Shown: positions 17,869-27,030, counted from the stretch's first letter. The stretch: DNA of 64,000 nt from Trichococcus alkaliphilus (GCF_003008695.1 NZ_PXZT01000003.1:127439-191438); one strand, 5' to 3'. Numbers and translations are program-made. The notes: generated by a model not told the origin, from the letters alone.

Positions 17869-17897
17869 TTGACGACAGCATGCAATATGGATATAAT
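17869..17897 (+). promoter_or_regulatory. promoter of the acetate transporter gene
   Basis: TTGACG (17869-17874), 17-base spacer, TATAAT (17892-17897): near-consensus sigma-A promoter 50 bases before the ATG. Confidence 0.85.
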
Positions 17898-17946
17898 CAC
17901 CCTGACATTATTTTCAGATTTGAAATCAAAGGAGAACGGACTACTA

Positions 17947-18594
17947 ATGAAAAACGCATCAAATACACAGAACAACACGATCGTCAGCTTGAAAGAATTC
18001 ACTGCTAATCCAGCACCACTTGGCTTATTGGGCTTCGGAATGACAACAGTCCTCTTGAACATCCACAATGCAGGTTACTTCCCGATGAACACGATGATTT
18101 TGGCTATGGGTATTTTCTTCGGCGGCATGGCACAAGTCATTGCCGGCATCATGGAATTCAAGAAAAACAACACTTTCGGCGCAACTGCCTTCACTTCTTA
18201 CGGCTTCTTCTGGCTTTCCCTTGTCGGAACGATTGTTATGCCAGGTCTTGGCATGGGTGAAGCGGCATCAGCTCAAGCGATGGCTGCTTACCTGTTCATG
18301 TGGGGACTGTTCACTTTGGGTATGTTCGTCGGAACATTGCGCATCAGCAAAAACCTGCAGATCGTCTTCGGTTCTTTGACATTGCTTTTCTTCCTGCTTG
18401 CTTTAGGAGACTTCACGGGCAATGAAATGATTTCAAGAATCGCTGGTTACGAAGGTATTTTCTGCGGATTATCAGCCATCTACGGTGCTTTGGCACAAGT
18501 TTTGAACGAAGTCTATGGCGAAGAAGTCCTGCCGTTGGGCAATGTGACGGCTGTCAAAAAAACAGCAAACGTTGAAGTAGCTACAAGCAAATAA
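17947..18594 (+). CDS. acetate/succinate transporter, GPR1/FUN34/YaaH (SatP) family
   Basis: A 215-residue protein with six membrane helices. The family motif [14 protein letters not shown] (NPxPLGL; about residues 20-33) is intact, and [14 protein letters not shown] and the FTSYGFFW segment follow as in SatP/YaaH, which form hexameric channels moving acetate with protons. The ATG at 17947 starts just before the motif and has AAAGGAG 12 bases upstream. A strong promoter and a strong terminator make it a single, probably highly expressed gene, in keeping with a fermentative acetate producer. Confidence 0.95.
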   Translation: MKNASNTQNNTIVSLKEFTANPAPLGLLGFGMTTVLLNIHNAGYFPMNTMILAMGIFFGGMAQVIAGIMEFKKNNTFGATAFTSYGFFWLSLVGTIVMPGLGMGEAASAQAMAAYLFMWGLFTLGMFVGTLRISKNLQIVFGSLTLLFFLLALGDFTGNEMISRIAGYEGIFCGLSAIYGALAQVLNEVYGEEVLPLGNVTAVKKTANVEVATSK

Positions 18595-18610
18595 ACAACT
18601 GAATCCAATA

Positions 18611-18657
18611 AAAAAACGGGCGCTATGCAACATGATTGCATAGCGCCCGTTTTTTGT
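18611..18657 (+). terminator. strong terminator after the acetate transporter gene
   Basis: A 15-bp perfect stem (ACGGGCGCTATGCAA and its complement) is followed by six T and preceded by a run of A, so it could also act on the minus strand. Confidence 0.93.
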
Positions 18658-18822
18658 CTTTTCGGTGGCGTTCCTCTACCATTCGGTGAGGAGTGTCATT
18701 CGAAGTCAACAGCAATCTTTTTAACGGGGCTGGCTTGTGCAACCTGACCTGAAAATTTGCCTACTGCTCTGTCCTGAATAATGACTGGTTCGATTGATTG
18801 CTGCTGGTCGTGTATTGGCGAT

Positions 18823-19194
18823 CTATCTGCTGACGATCCGGCAGCAATGGATTCTGGCGGCTTTCTTTTTGCCTTCTTCGATTTCCTGATCGAAGGCTGC
18901 CCGTTCTTCCGGCGTCAAGTCGTTGATCGACAGGAAACTCAGGTTGGAGAGTCTGTATGTTTCCTTCACATCGCTGTCGTTTCCAAATGCCGTCGCTTCG
19001 ATGTTGTTCAGTACCTTATCCGGATTGCCGGCACCCACCGCCTCCAGGTTTTCCCTGTCCTGCTCGGAGAAACGCATCGCCAAATCGAGCGTGGTCGTCT
19101 TGTAGACGGCGCTGCCCATGAAGGTGACGCGCGTCAAATATTCGTTCGTGACTTCGTTAAGAAGGATATATTCTTTCACTTTTGACTGTTCCAT
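18823..19194 (-). CDS. uncharacterised 123-residue protein
   Basis: I do not recognise the family. The predicted protein is soluble and rather acidic. It opens with MEQSKVKEYILLNEVTNEYLT, then VTFMGSAVYKTTTLDLAMRFSEQD, and ends with a charged helix rich in E and K plus a short C-terminal HCCRIVSR containing two adjacent cysteines. The ATG at 19194 has GGAGGG 12 bases upstream. It is codirectional with, and about 120 bp after, the HAAS-domain membrane protein gene. No function can be assigned. Confidence 0.6.
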   Translation of the reverse strand: MEQSKVKEYILLNEVTNEYLTRVTFMGSAVYKTTTLDLAMRFSEQDRENLEAVGAGNPDKVLNNIEATAFGNDSDVKETYRLSNLSFLSINDLTPEERAAFDQEIEEGKKKAARIHCCRIVSR

Positions 19195-19314
19195 GTTTAA
19201 GTTGTTCCCTCCAAAAATACCGGTTCGCCGCTCTGCGGGAACCTGTTTTGTTTGCATTCCCATTATAGACCATCCACTCCGCTTTTCACATACCCGCAGA
19301 ACTAGTTTGCCGGT

Positions 19315-20289
19315 TCAGCCCGGCTTTTTGCTGTTTTTGTAGGCATCATGGAACCCTTCGAACGAGTCCAACAGAAAGATGAACAGGAAGACAGCCTTGA
19401 TTGAGTTGAATGCAGTATTAAGTACCCGTTGTCCATCCGTGGCTTCGGCGATTTTTGCGACAAGCTCCGGATTCAGGATGGCTGCATCTTGAAGGATGAA
19501 CCACAACAATACAAACGAAAGCACATTCAAAATCAGATTGGCGATCGCAACCGGATAGGTCCACTTTCTGAAAACAAGTTTGCTGGCTGAGAACAGCAAT
19601 TGCAGCACCAACATGCCGTTGATGTAAGGCAGGTAACCTCGGAACACTTCCTGATTCAACATCGGAATCATTTCCCTGCTGCCGTCCAACGTATAGTAGA
19701 ATCCCACTAGATGACTGTATTGGTTGACGAGAATGATGAACAGCACCGTAAAGATGATGCCGACGATGACCCCGACTCTGCTGAACGGTTTCTGCGGAAC
19801 TTCCTTCTCAGGCAGATCAGCCAGACTCCAGTCTTCCTGGATTTCTGTCAGGATTTTCACTTTTGCCGTCCTTTCCATGATGGCGAACACGAGCGTCACC
19901 CACCCGAAGGCGCCGATTGCCGCACTGATTGCCGTCGCGAAACTTATGGCGAAATAACGCAGCAAGTCCACATCATTGACTATGAAATCGACGGTATTCC
20001 CGATCAGCGTACCGATGACCGCCACAATCATGACGATTTTCACGATCAGGAGGTAGGTGCCGTACAGCTCCGGACCGATCAGATGGGGCGGTTCCCTCAG
20101 TTGCTTTTCAGCCAGAAGCCTCGGACTCCCCAATCCTCTCAACACTTCGCGTTCTGTCTCTTCGGAAGGATCGCCGCGTTCTTGCAGCCGCTCCGCGATG
20201 ATGCGGCGCATGGCTTTTTCCACTTCATCTTTTTCGGTCGGCGGGATATGTTTCAGGCCGGCCGCGATGTACCTTTCCTGCAGTTCCAT
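19315..20289 (-). CDS. HAAS-domain (DUF1700-like) membrane protein
   Basis: A 324-residue protein. The first 75 residues form the charged helical HAAS/permease-prefix domain (AGLKHIPPTEKDEVEKAMRR, SEETEREVLRGLGSPRLLAE), which normally interacts with PadR-type regulators or precedes ABC permeases. The rest holds about six membrane helices and a cytosolic linker (WSLADLPEKEVPQKPFSR). No PadR gene is adjacent, so the partner is unknown. It is 19 bp downstream of rtcB on the same strand, giving a likely operon. Confidence 0.75.
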   Translation of the reverse strand: MELQERYIAAGLKHIPPTEKDEVEKAMRRIIAERLQERGDPSEETEREVLRGLGSPRLLAEKQLREPPHLIGPELYGTYLLIVKIVMIVAVIGTLIGNTVDFIVNDVDLLRYFAISFATAISAAIGAFGWVTLVFAIMERTAKVKILTEIQEDWSLADLPEKEVPQKPFSRVGVIVGIIFTVLFIILVNQYSHLVGFYYTLDGSREMIPMLNQEVFRGYLPYINGMLVLQLLFSASKLVFRKWTYPVAIANLILNVLSFVLLWFILQDAAILNPELVAKIAEATDGQRVLNTAFNSIKAVFLFIFLLDSFEGFHDAYKNSKKPG

Positions 20290-20308
20290 TTTTGTCCCTC
20301 TTTTCTTT

Positions 20309-21556
20309 TCAGCCTTTGATTACCGCTACGGTCTTGAGGCGGCGGACCGGTTCGACGAGATCCAGTTCCTGTGAGAGCACAAAGTCGATGGCCTTGTAGG
20401 CGAAACGCGATTCCGTACCGACATCTGTCCGTTTGGCTTTCGCCAGAAAAACGCCTAATGCCCTCAAATCCAGAATGGTGTCCTGGACACTGAACTGTTC
20501 CCTGGCATCCAAACGGCTCATGCGCCTGCCCGCCCCATGCGAACAGGAAAGGAAGCTTTCCGGATTGCCTTTGCCTTTCACAAGATAGGAATACGTTCCC
20601 ATTGCTCCCGGGATGATGCCCATTTCGCCAGTACCGGCGCGGATGGCTCCTTTGCGGTGGACCCAGACTTCTTTGCCGAAGTGTTCTTCCAGTGCGGCAT
20701 AATTGTGGTGGCAGTGGACGGCATCCGACAAATTGACGTGGTTGATGCCGGCGTACTTTTTCACCCAGAGTCGGACGATATCGAGCACCTTCTCCATCAT
20801 CTGGTTGCGGTTTTCTTCGGCAAAATCCATCGCCAATTTCATCCAACGCAGATACAGTTTCCCGAGATCACTTTCGGTGGAAAAATAAGCCAGATCCCAC
20901 TCAGGAGGGACCGGAGACTGGTCCTGTCTGTTCACTTCCTTGGCCAGATCGTTGAAATAATGGCAGATCTTGAAGCCCAGATTGCGCGACCCGGAATGCA
21001 GCATGATGCCAAGCTTTCCCTGATCGTCCGTCTGCAGTTCGATGAAATGGTTGCCGCTGCCGAGCGTGCCGACTTGATAGGCGGCATCGTCCAGTTCCTT
21101 CATCAATTCCTGCGGCATTGTTTCCTTTTCCTCGGGTGTCATGCCATCAAGGAAGCGGGCGACCGATTCGCATTGCTGTTTTTTCTTATGGTGCTCGAAG
21201 CCAGTTGGGATATTCCGCAGGATGTCGCCCGCGATCGCCTGGGCCAGTTTCCCGTTCGGCGTCTCGATTTCGATCAGCCGTTCTACCGGAACGTTCGTCT
21301 GGACAAAGCTCATCCCGCAGCCGATATCCACCCCGACCGCATTCGGAATGATAACCTTTTCGGCAGCGATGACGCCCCCGATTGGCATGCCATAGCCGGA
21401 ATGCGTATCCGGCATCAATACAACCCATTGATACAGAAACGGCAAATTCGCCAAATTCTTCGCTTGCTGCAGACAATCCTCGCCTATCTGTTCCTCATTC
21501 TCCAGCCACACCTTGATTGGCCACTTCTGTTCCTCGGGATTGAAGATGGTTATCAT
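20309..21556 (-). CDS. rtcB: RtcB-type RNA-splicing ligase
   Basis: A 415-residue Mn2+/GTP-dependent RNA ligase that joins 2',3'-cyclic phosphate (or 3'-phosphate) and 5'-OH ends, used in RNA repair. Metal-binding and catalytic motifs are in place: PDTHSGYGMPIGGV, VGVDIGCGM (Cys ligand), LGSGNHFIE, HSGSRNLG, CHHNYA and the guanylylated His in SCSHGAGRRMSR. Length fits the shorter bacterial RtcB group. The ATG at 21556 follows GAAAGGGG; a 72-codon upstream open frame is not part of the family. Probably co-transcribed with the flavodoxin gene upstream. Confidence 0.93.
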   Translation of the reverse strand: MITIFNPEEQKWPIKVWLENEEQIGEDCLQQAKNLANLPFLYQWVVLMPDTHSGYGMPIGGVIAAEKVIIPNAVGVDIGCGMSFVQTNVPVERLIEIETPNGKLAQAIAGDILRNIPTGFEHHKKKQQCESVARFLDGMTPEEKETMPQELMKELDDAAYQVGTLGSGNHFIELQTDDQGKLGIMLHSGSRNLGFKICHYFNDLAKEVNRQDQSPVPPEWDLAYFSTESDLGKLYLRWMKLAMDFAEENRNQMMEKVLDIVRLWVKKYAGINHVNLSDAVHCHHNYAALEEHFGKEVWVHRKGAIRAGTGEMGIIPGAMGTYSYLVKGKGNPESFLSCSHGAGRRMSRLDAREQFSVQDTILDLRALGVFLAKAKRTDVGTESRFAYKAIDFVLSQELDLVEPVRRLKTVAVIKG

Positions 21557-21594
21557 CTGATTGATGCCCCTTTCTGGATAGCTTGTCGCATGCA

Positions 21595-22095
21595 CTATTT
21601 GACTTTTTGGTCCATCCGCGTTGCCAAATCGCTGAACTGCTGCAGCAAATCCGTGATCTGCCTTTCGCGGCGCGGATTTTTCCAGTTGATGACACCGCTG
21701 CCGATAACGTCGGCGCCATGTTCTTCGCAAAGTGCTGTCATCTGCTTCAAGGCATTTTTTCCGCCCATCCACGGGAAAGGGAAGAACTCGGTCACAAACA
21801 GGAGCGTGGGTTTGTTCTCAAATTGTCCGACCCGCGAAAAATAATGCTTCAGGACTGGGGAAGCCGAAGCTCCTCTTACCGGTCCGGCAATTATCAGGAG
21901 ATCGTGTGCTTGCGGATCCGGATAGGACTTCAGTGTGATGTTCCCGCTGTTCGTTTCGTTCGTGTTTTCCTCCCCGATAGTCTTGAGCTGTTCCATTTCC
22001 ACGTCATGCCCGTCAGCTATAAGTCTTTCCTGCAGCCGCTCTGCTACCGACAAAGTATTTCCCGTCAATGAGTGGATGATGATCCCGATTTCCAT
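21595..22095 (-). CDS. flavodoxin-like protein
   Basis: A 166-residue protein with the FMN phosphate-binding loop HSLTGNTLSVAERL (about residues 8-21) and the flavodoxin fold segments DLLIIAGPVRGASASP and LLFVTEFFPFPWMGG. It could be an electron carrier or an NAD(P)H:quinone-type flavoprotein acting in the cytosol. The ATG at 22095 was preferred to a GTG four codons upstream. It lies 38 bp before rtcB on the same strand, with a VOC-family gene 36 bp upstream, suggesting a short operon of loosely related functions. Confidence 0.85.
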   Translation of the reverse strand: MEIGIIIHSLTGNTLSVAERLQERLIADGHDVEMEQLKTIGEENTNETNSGNITLKSYPDPQAHDLLIIAGPVRGASASPVLKHYFSRVGQFENKPTLLFVTEFFPFPWMGGKNALKQMTALCEEHGADVIGSGVINWKNPRRERQITDLLQQFSDLATRMDQKVK

Positions 22096-22131
22096 AGCCT
22101 TTCCCACTTTCTTTTTATATAATTTTCACCA

Positions 22132-22551
22132 TTAATGAATGTGTTTTGTTTGTCCGAATGGGGACCTTGCCGCAACCTCGACTTTAATCCGATCGGGGTC
22201 TTCGAAAAAGACGGCGTAGTATTCTTTTCCGCCTGCGAAAGGATGTCTTTCGGGATACAAAAGCGGGATGCCGCGACTTTGCAGTTCCATATATAATTCG
22301 TCCACCTGATGCTCTGTATCGACCGCGAAAGCGAGATGGTTCAATCCTGTCCGGCCGCGGTGATAGGATTCATCCAGGAAGCGTTCGGCTGTCTGGACGA
22401 AGACGATGTAAGTATCCTCTTCCTTGTAGCTGAAGCCTTGATCCCATTCCTGATATTTGCTGAAGCCCAGCTTTTCCAACAGCCAGGACCAAAAATGCTT
22501 GCTGGCCGCCAGATCGCTGACATTGATTTCGATATGATGGATGAGACTCAT
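22132..22551 (-). CDS. VOC superfamily (glyoxalase/dioxygenase-like) protein
   Basis: A 139-residue two-beta-alpha-beta-beta-beta protein. The first metal ligand is in HHIEINVSDLAASKHFW, the middle has NHLAFAVDTEHQVDELY and the last ligand in YYAVFFEDPDRIKVEV, the typical pattern HxE/HxE of the vicinal-oxygen-chelate superfamily (glyoxalase I, fosfomycin resistance, dioxygenases). The substrate is not evident. GGAAAAGG-type site precedes the ATG. Codirectional with the flavodoxin gene. Confidence 0.88.
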   Translation of the reverse strand: MSLIHHIEINVSDLAASKHFWSWLLEKLGFSKYQEWDQGFSYKEEDTYIVFVQTAERFLDESYHRGRTGLNHLAFAVDTEHQVDELYMELQSRGIPLLYPERHPFAGGKEYYAVFFEDPDRIKVEVAARSPFGQTKHIH

Positions 22552-22570
22552 TTACCCACTTCCTTTTCCG

Positions 22571-22839
22571 TTAAGATAATCGCTTGAATTTGGCATACAG
22601 CACCGGCCCGAGGAAGACCCCCAGCAGCAACAGGTAGAAGGCGTACGACCCAAAAATAGGCCCGATATTGTCATTCCCTACGGCGATGATTGCGTACAAC
22701 CCCAACACCACAGCCGTCCAGATGATGCTCTTGCGGTAGGCGCTGACGATTGTCGGCACCTTCGTCACCATCGCTGCCATGTAGGTCAGGATCCCGGCCG
22801 GAATTGCCGTCAACAGGAATTTTTTATGATTGCTTTCAT
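22571..22839 (-). pseudogene. small membrane protein gene with an apparent -1 frameshift
   Basis: The 80-codon open frame (TTG 22813 to stop 22571) has two or three membrane helices but no ribosome binding site. An ATG at 22839 with a modest GAAG site opens MKAIIKNSC-stop in the frame one base off. One more A in the A6 tract at 22820-22825 would give MKAIIKKFLLTAIPAGIL and continue straight into the long frame. Either the gene is broken, the reference has an indel, or A-AAA-AAT is a slippage site. Family not recognised. Confidence 0.6.
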
Positions 22840-22905
22840 TTTAGACACTTCTTTCTTTGTTTTCGATTCCGCGCCTCCTCCGCTTACATTTTGAAAGCTG
22901 ATTCT

Positions 22906-22934
22906 TTGTCCCAAGCGACTCGGTTTGTTATAGT
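22906..22934 (+). promoter_or_regulatory. promoter of the luciferase-like oxidoreductase gene
   Basis: TTGTCC (22906-22911), 17-base spacer, TATAGT (22929-22934), 66 bases before the ATG. Confidence 0.7.
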
Positions 22935-22999
22935 CAAGCTATCAGCATTTCGCACAATGCCTGCACAAATTTATTCAGAATGAAAAATCGGAGGAAATT

Positions 23000-23995
23000 A
23001 TGAAACTCAGCATCTTGGACCAAGTCCACATCACAGCAGGCGGCACAGCCGAGCAGTCCCTGCAGAACGCCAAAGAACTCGCCCGTTTAGGGGACAGCCT
23101 CGGGTACGAACGCATTTGGTTCGCCGAGCATCACGGCAGCCAACTGATGGCAAGCGCGGCACCTGAAATCATCGCGGCCTTCATCGCGGCCGCAACGGAT
23201 CGGATCCGTGTCGGTACCGGTGGCGTCATGATGATGCATTACTCCCCTTTGAAAATCGCGGAAGTCTTCAAAACTTTGTCCGGCTTTGCGCCCGGTCGGA
23301 TCGATTTGGGCGTCGGCCGTGCCCCCGGAGGCGATCGTCAGTCCATGTACGCATTGGCGCAAGGCAACCCGCCCCAATTGGACAATCATTACGAAAAACT
23401 GCGGACGATATTGGATCTTTTGGAAGACCGGAAACCTCAGGATCCACTTTACCGGGACACTCCCGCGGCGCCTGTAGATGTGACCGTTCCGCAGACCTGG
23501 TTATTGGGTTCGAGCGGAAACAGTGCCGTGCAGGCCGGCAGAATGGGCGTCGGCTATTCGTTCGCGCAGTTCTTCACCGGGACGCTTGATAAAAGCATTT
23601 TCGATCTCTACAAGCAGCATTTTGTTCCGTCCGCAGCCATTCCCGAAAAACAGATCAGCGTCGCTTTCCATGCCATCGTCGCGGATACGCGCGAAGAAGC
23701 GCTCTACGAAGAGTTGCCGTATGCAATCTTCAAGATGCAGCTCTTCCGCGGCATGATGCGCAACAATCTGATGACCCCGGAACAAGCCGCCGCTTACCCG
23801 TTGACGGAAATCGAGAAGCAACTCATCAACGACATCCGCAAAACGCATATTCTCGGGACCGCAACAGAGGCAGCCGAAACATTGCTGAATCTGCAGAACC
23901 AGTACGGGTTCGACGAAGCGATGATCATCAGCATGCCGCATTCCCAACAAGCGCGGCTCAAAACCTATTCCCTATTGGCGCAGGAGTTGCTGTAG
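23000..23995 (+). CDS. LLM class flavin-dependent oxidoreductase
   Basis: A 331-residue luciferase-like monooxygenase (TIM barrel binding FMN). It shows LARLGDSLGYERIWFAEHH, ATDRIRVGTGGVMM, RIDLGVGRAPGG and TWLLGSSGNSAVQAGRMGVGYSFA, typical of the YtmO/MsnO8-like group that oxidises small organic or thio compounds. Length is normal. GGAGG precedes the ATG and a clear promoter lies upstream, so it is transcribed alone. The substrate is unknown. Confidence 0.95.
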   Translation: MKLSILDQVHITAGGTAEQSLQNAKELARLGDSLGYERIWFAEHHGSQLMASAAPEIIAAFIAAATDRIRVGTGGVMMMHYSPLKIAEVFKTLSGFAPGRIDLGVGRAPGGDRQSMYALAQGNPPQLDNHYEKLRTILDLLEDRKPQDPLYRDTPAAPVDVTVPQTWLLGSSGNSAVQAGRMGVGYSFAQFFTGTLDKSIFDLYKQHFVPSAAIPEKQISVAFHAIVADTREEALYEELPYAIFKMQLFRGMMRNNLMTPEQAAAYPLTEIEKQLINDIRKTHILGTATEAAETLLNLQNQYGFDEAMIISMPHSQQARLKTYSLLAQELL

Positions 23996-24008
23996 ACTGT
24001 CTGCCGCA

Positions 24009-24611
24009 TCAAGATCGGTCATCCTCTTCACGGGGATGGTCTCTTTTTGCTTTTGCCCGTTCCAATGTTTCGGTAATCCTTTTTTGGCGGGTATCCGCAC
24101 GTTTAGCTTGGGCGATCCAGAAAAGATAGTGGGCCTTTTCTCCGGTCGGCCAGTCTTCGAAACACGCGCGGGCAGCTGGGTCAGCCCTGAATGCCTGCTC
24201 CAATTCATCGGGCAGCTCCGGAACTTCCTTCGAAGAATAGGCCGCTTGCCATTTCCCGCTGGCCTTCGCATCCAGGATCACCGCCAAACCAGCTTCAGTC
24301 ATCCTTCCTGCCTCAACCAAAGCTTCAGCACGCCGTCGATTGACCAGTGACCAGACACTTCCCGGCCTGCGAGGAGTCAAGCGGATGATGAAGCTGGATT
24401 CATCCAGACTGTACATTTTGCCGTCGATCCAGCCGAAACAGAGCGCCTCTTCGACCGCTTCCGCAAGCAGGATACCAGCCCCTTCAGCGTGGGCTTTTTT
24501 GATCTTCAGCCAAACCTGATCCTTTTGATCATGGTTGTGCGCCAGCCAGTCATGCCATTCCTGAGGCCCTTGCAAGCTGAGCCACTCTTTTGGAAATCCG
24601 GTTGCAGTCAT
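24009..24611 (-). CDS. YdeI/OmpD-associated family protein
   Basis: A 200-residue protein of the YdeI family (sometimes labelled bacteriocin-protection). Seen are WHDWLAHNHDQKDQVWLKIKK, EALCFGWIDGKMYSLDESSF with RLTPRRPGSVWS, and the C-terminal helical part ELPDELEQAFRADPAARACF ending FWIAQAKRADTRQKRI. No signal peptide, therefore cytosolic. The biochemical role of the family is not settled. GGAAGGGG precedes the ATG. Convergent with the luciferase-like gene, 13 bp apart. Confidence 0.9.
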   Translation of the reverse strand: MTATGFPKEWLSLQGPQEWHDWLAHNHDQKDQVWLKIKKAHAEGAGILLAEAVEEALCFGWIDGKMYSLDESSFIIRLTPRRPGSVWSLVNRRRAEALVEAGRMTEAGLAVILDAKASGKWQAAYSSKEVPELPDELEQAFRADPAARACFEDWPTGEKAHYLFWIAQAKRADTRQKRITETLERAKAKRDHPREEDDRS

Positions 24612-24650
24612 CTGAGTGCCCCTTCCGCGTCGACTTTTTTCCTTTAAAAC

Positions 24651-25592
24651 TCAATAGTCCTGATTATAGTATTCCAACACCCGCAGGCATCTGAGCGTAT
24701 TCCAGCGGCTCACTTTTCCGGCTTGTTCCATCAGGAAATGCACCTCGCCAGGATGATGAGCCTGCGTTTTCCAGCGTCCATCAGGCAAACGCTTCTGCTT
24801 CAGAACCTCCACAGCATCCTGCAGCCTTTCGTCATAGGGATAACCGACACTTTGGAAATAATCGAGCGCACGTAAAATATCATAGCGCCAACGCGGCGGG
24901 TAGACCAGTTTCAAAAAGCTCTGATGAATGATTGCTCCGGTATGGTCGGATTTGTACAGCCGGTGCCGCAAAAGAAATTCCTGTGCCTCTCCTTCAATCC
25001 GCTTCAACTCCTCCGCCCTGTAGGCATAATCGGCCTTGATGTACTCACGGATGCCCTCCAGGACGCTAATCGTGGAATGCATCGAACTGTGCCGGGCTCC
25101 GGAACGGTTCAGCCGACAATTGAAGCCGCCATCGGCTAGCTGCTGGCTAATGATGAAATCGATCACCGACCTCAGCTTTTCCTCTTCCATCCCAAAGTAG
25201 CAGGCATAGTTCAGGAACATCCCGTTGATGCAGACATCGCTCTGGTTGATGTCTTTTGATGGATTGATGCCGCCGTCCGGACCGATTGAAGTGGCGAGGA
25301 TGAGTGCCAGCGCCTTCTTGATTTCCGATGTTGCCGGGATACAAAGGTTGCGCAGATCCACCAAGGTGTAATGACTGCTCGCCCATTTCGGCTGGTAAAA
25401 CGCGCGACCCCAATGGCCATCCGGTTGTTGTCGTTCCAGAAAAGCACGGCCCCAACCTTCCTTTACTATCCTGTTCCTCAGGTCAGCCAACGCAGCCGGG
25501 TCTTCATGCAACAGATCGCGTCTTGTCTGATATTGGATCGCTGCATCGCCTTCCAGAAGCCACGCGATGATTTCTGTCCGTTCCATTTTCAT
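24651..25592 (-). CDS. terpenoid-cyclase/prenyltransferase-fold (alpha/alpha-toroid) protein
   Basis: A 313-residue soluble protein with repeated helical pairs and glycine-rich turns (QQPDGHWG, LADGGFN, LPDGRWKT), the pattern of an alpha/alpha toroid as in prenyltransferases and squalene cyclases. It lacks the DxDD cyclase motif, and I see no metal triad, so catalysis is uncertain. Related uncharacterised proteins occur in Firmicutes. It starts with ATG after GGAAGGG and lies 19 bp after the nucleoside kinase gene, so they are likely co-transcribed. Confidence 0.65.
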   Translation of the reverse strand: MKMERTEIIAWLLEGDAAIQYQTRRDLLHEDPAALADLRNRIVKEGWGRAFLERQQPDGHWGRAFYQPKWASSHYTLVDLRNLCIPATSEIKKALALILATSIGPDGGINPSKDINQSDVCINGMFLNYACYFGMEEEKLRSVIDFIISQQLADGGFNCRLNRSGARHSSMHSTISVLEGIREYIKADYAYRAEELKRIEGEAQEFLLRHRLYKSDHTGAIIHQSFLKLVYPPRWRYDILRALDYFQSVGYPYDERLQDAVEVLKQKRLPDGRWKTQAHHPGEVHFLMEQAGKVSRWNTLRCLRVLEYYNQDY

Positions 25593-25611
25593 CGGCCCTT
25601 CCTTTTTCGGT

Positions 25612-26997
25612 TCAATCGTAATAAATGCTGCCGCCGATGAATTCCCTTAAAATGGAATTGAACGGCACCTTTGATACATCCAAGGGTTCGAAGAAACTCA
25701 GCAAATTAAGGAGCCGTTCGCGCGTGTCGTAATAGGGGCTGTCGGCCGGAATCTTCTGCAGCGCCGTTTCCGCATACGGGCGCAGGGCATTCATCTCATA
25801 AATCATGCTGGAATTGAACATCACGTCAGCCTCTTCCTGGAACTTGAAGATGTTCTGGTACTCGCCGCGGCGCACGCTTTCCCATTGATGGATCGTATTT
25901 TCCGGCGTGACGCCCCTGTATTTGTCGTCCCTCACCAAACGGCGGAGCAGACGGATTTCCGAAGTCGGAACCCGGCTCATCAGGTCGATGTTGAGGCCGC
26001 CGAGTGCACTGATATAGATTTTGTAGATAAGGTTGCGGTTGATGCTGGTGACCAATTCCGGATTCAGCGCATGGATGCCTTCAATGATAAGGATCTCTGA
26101 TGGACCGACCTGCATCGGTTTATATTCGGCCAGGCGCTGGCCGGTGATGAAGTCGAATTGAGGAACGGATACACGCTCGCCGGCGATCAGCTGCGCGATT
26201 TGTTGCTTCAGCAAGGGCAGATCCAACGCCTCCATGCTGTCGAAGTCGTACTTTCCGTCGGCATCCCGAGGCGTATGCTCCCTGTTCACGAAATAATGGT
26301 CTAACGACAGTGCGATCGGCTTCAGCCCGTTCACTTCCAGCTGCGTCGACAGTCTTTGGGAAAAGGACGTTTTCCCTGAAGAGGAAGGCCCCGAAACCAA
26401 CAGCAGGCGCAAGGCGCGCCGATGCTGTAGAATGGCGTCCGCAATGATGGAAATTTCCTTTTCATGCAAAGCCTCGGCGATGCTGACCAACTTCATCGTG
26501 CGGCCGGATCGGATATAGTCATTCACGTCTTGAACCTGTTCAATGTTGATATTATCCATCCAGCGTTGATTCTTTTCGAACGCAGCTGATAGCTGCACCG
26601 GCGGAATCAGTGGTCTGTCGCTGCCTTTGTCGATGTCCCCGAAATCCACGATGAACCCATAGGAAAACGGCAGAATGGTAAAAGGTTCCACGAGGAAGGT
26701 ATCCGTAAAAGCCGGATAGACGGCCTTCACGATGATATCACCCACCTGATAATGGTAATAGCCGCCTTCTTTCCGGAGCAACACGATACCGCTGTCCTTT
26801 TCGACCCACTCCCGCAGTTTCCGTTCGATCTGCTTCACTTCCCTTGTCGACAGAATCGATCCGTAAAGGTTGCAGAAGACCCCTTCCAAAATGGAGTAAG
26901 ATGTCTTCAGTATCTCCTCCGGAAAGAGGTCATGCACAACCTTGATCAAACCCAATTTGACTGTCTGGCGTCCTTTGTGCAGATGCGTCTCACTCAT
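25612..26997 (-). CDS. uridine kinase-like nucleoside kinase
   Basis: A 461-residue protein. Residues 1-170 resemble the ThrRS second-additional-domain-like part seen in the YcxX/TGS-nucleoside kinase family, and residues 195-460 form a uridine kinase/phosphoribulokinase domain with P-loop GPSSSGKT (203-210), LSLDHYF, YDFDSMEALDLPLL and ILIIEGIHALNPEL. Typical relatives are about 550 residues and begin with a TGS domain, which is missing here. GGGGG precedes the ATG. Its nucleoside substrate is not certain. Confidence 0.88.
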   Translation of the reverse strand: MSETHLHKGRQTVKLGLIKVVHDLFPEEILKTSYSILEGVFCNLYGSILSTREVKQIERKLREWVEKDSGIVLLRKEGGYYHYQVGDIIVKAVYPAFTDTFLVEPFTILPFSYGFIVDFGDIDKGSDRPLIPPVQLSAAFEKNQRWMDNINIEQVQDVNDYIRSGRTMKLVSIAEALHEKEISIIADAILQHRRALRLLLVSGPSSSGKTSFSQRLSTQLEVNGLKPIALSLDHYFVNREHTPRDADGKYDFDSMEALDLPLLKQQIAQLIAGERVSVPQFDFITGQRLAEYKPMQVGPSEILIIEGIHALNPELVTSINRNLIYKIYISALGGLNIDLMSRVPTSEIRLLRRLVRDDKYRGVTPENTIHQWESVRRGEYQNIFKFQEEADVMFNSSMIYEMNALRPYAETALQKIPADSPYYDTRERLLNLLSFFEPLDVSKVPFNSILREFIGGSIYYD

Positions 26998-27030
26998 ACT
27001 GTTTCCCCCTCGCGCTCGCTTTGCGGTTAC

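Noticed and set aside
17647-17946. Longer N-terminus for the acetate transporter
   Set aside because: The extension covers a consensus promoter and has no similarity to the SatP family; the ATG at 17947 fits the family start.
18658-18822. Stretch after the acetate transporter terminator as a possible gene remnant
   Set aside because: No frame with a start signal or recognisable protein; left as intergenic.
21557-21772. 72-residue N-terminal extension of RtcB
   Set aside because: Composition is Arg-rich shadow coding, overlapping the end of the flavodoxin gene; RtcB similarity begins at MITIFNPEEQ.
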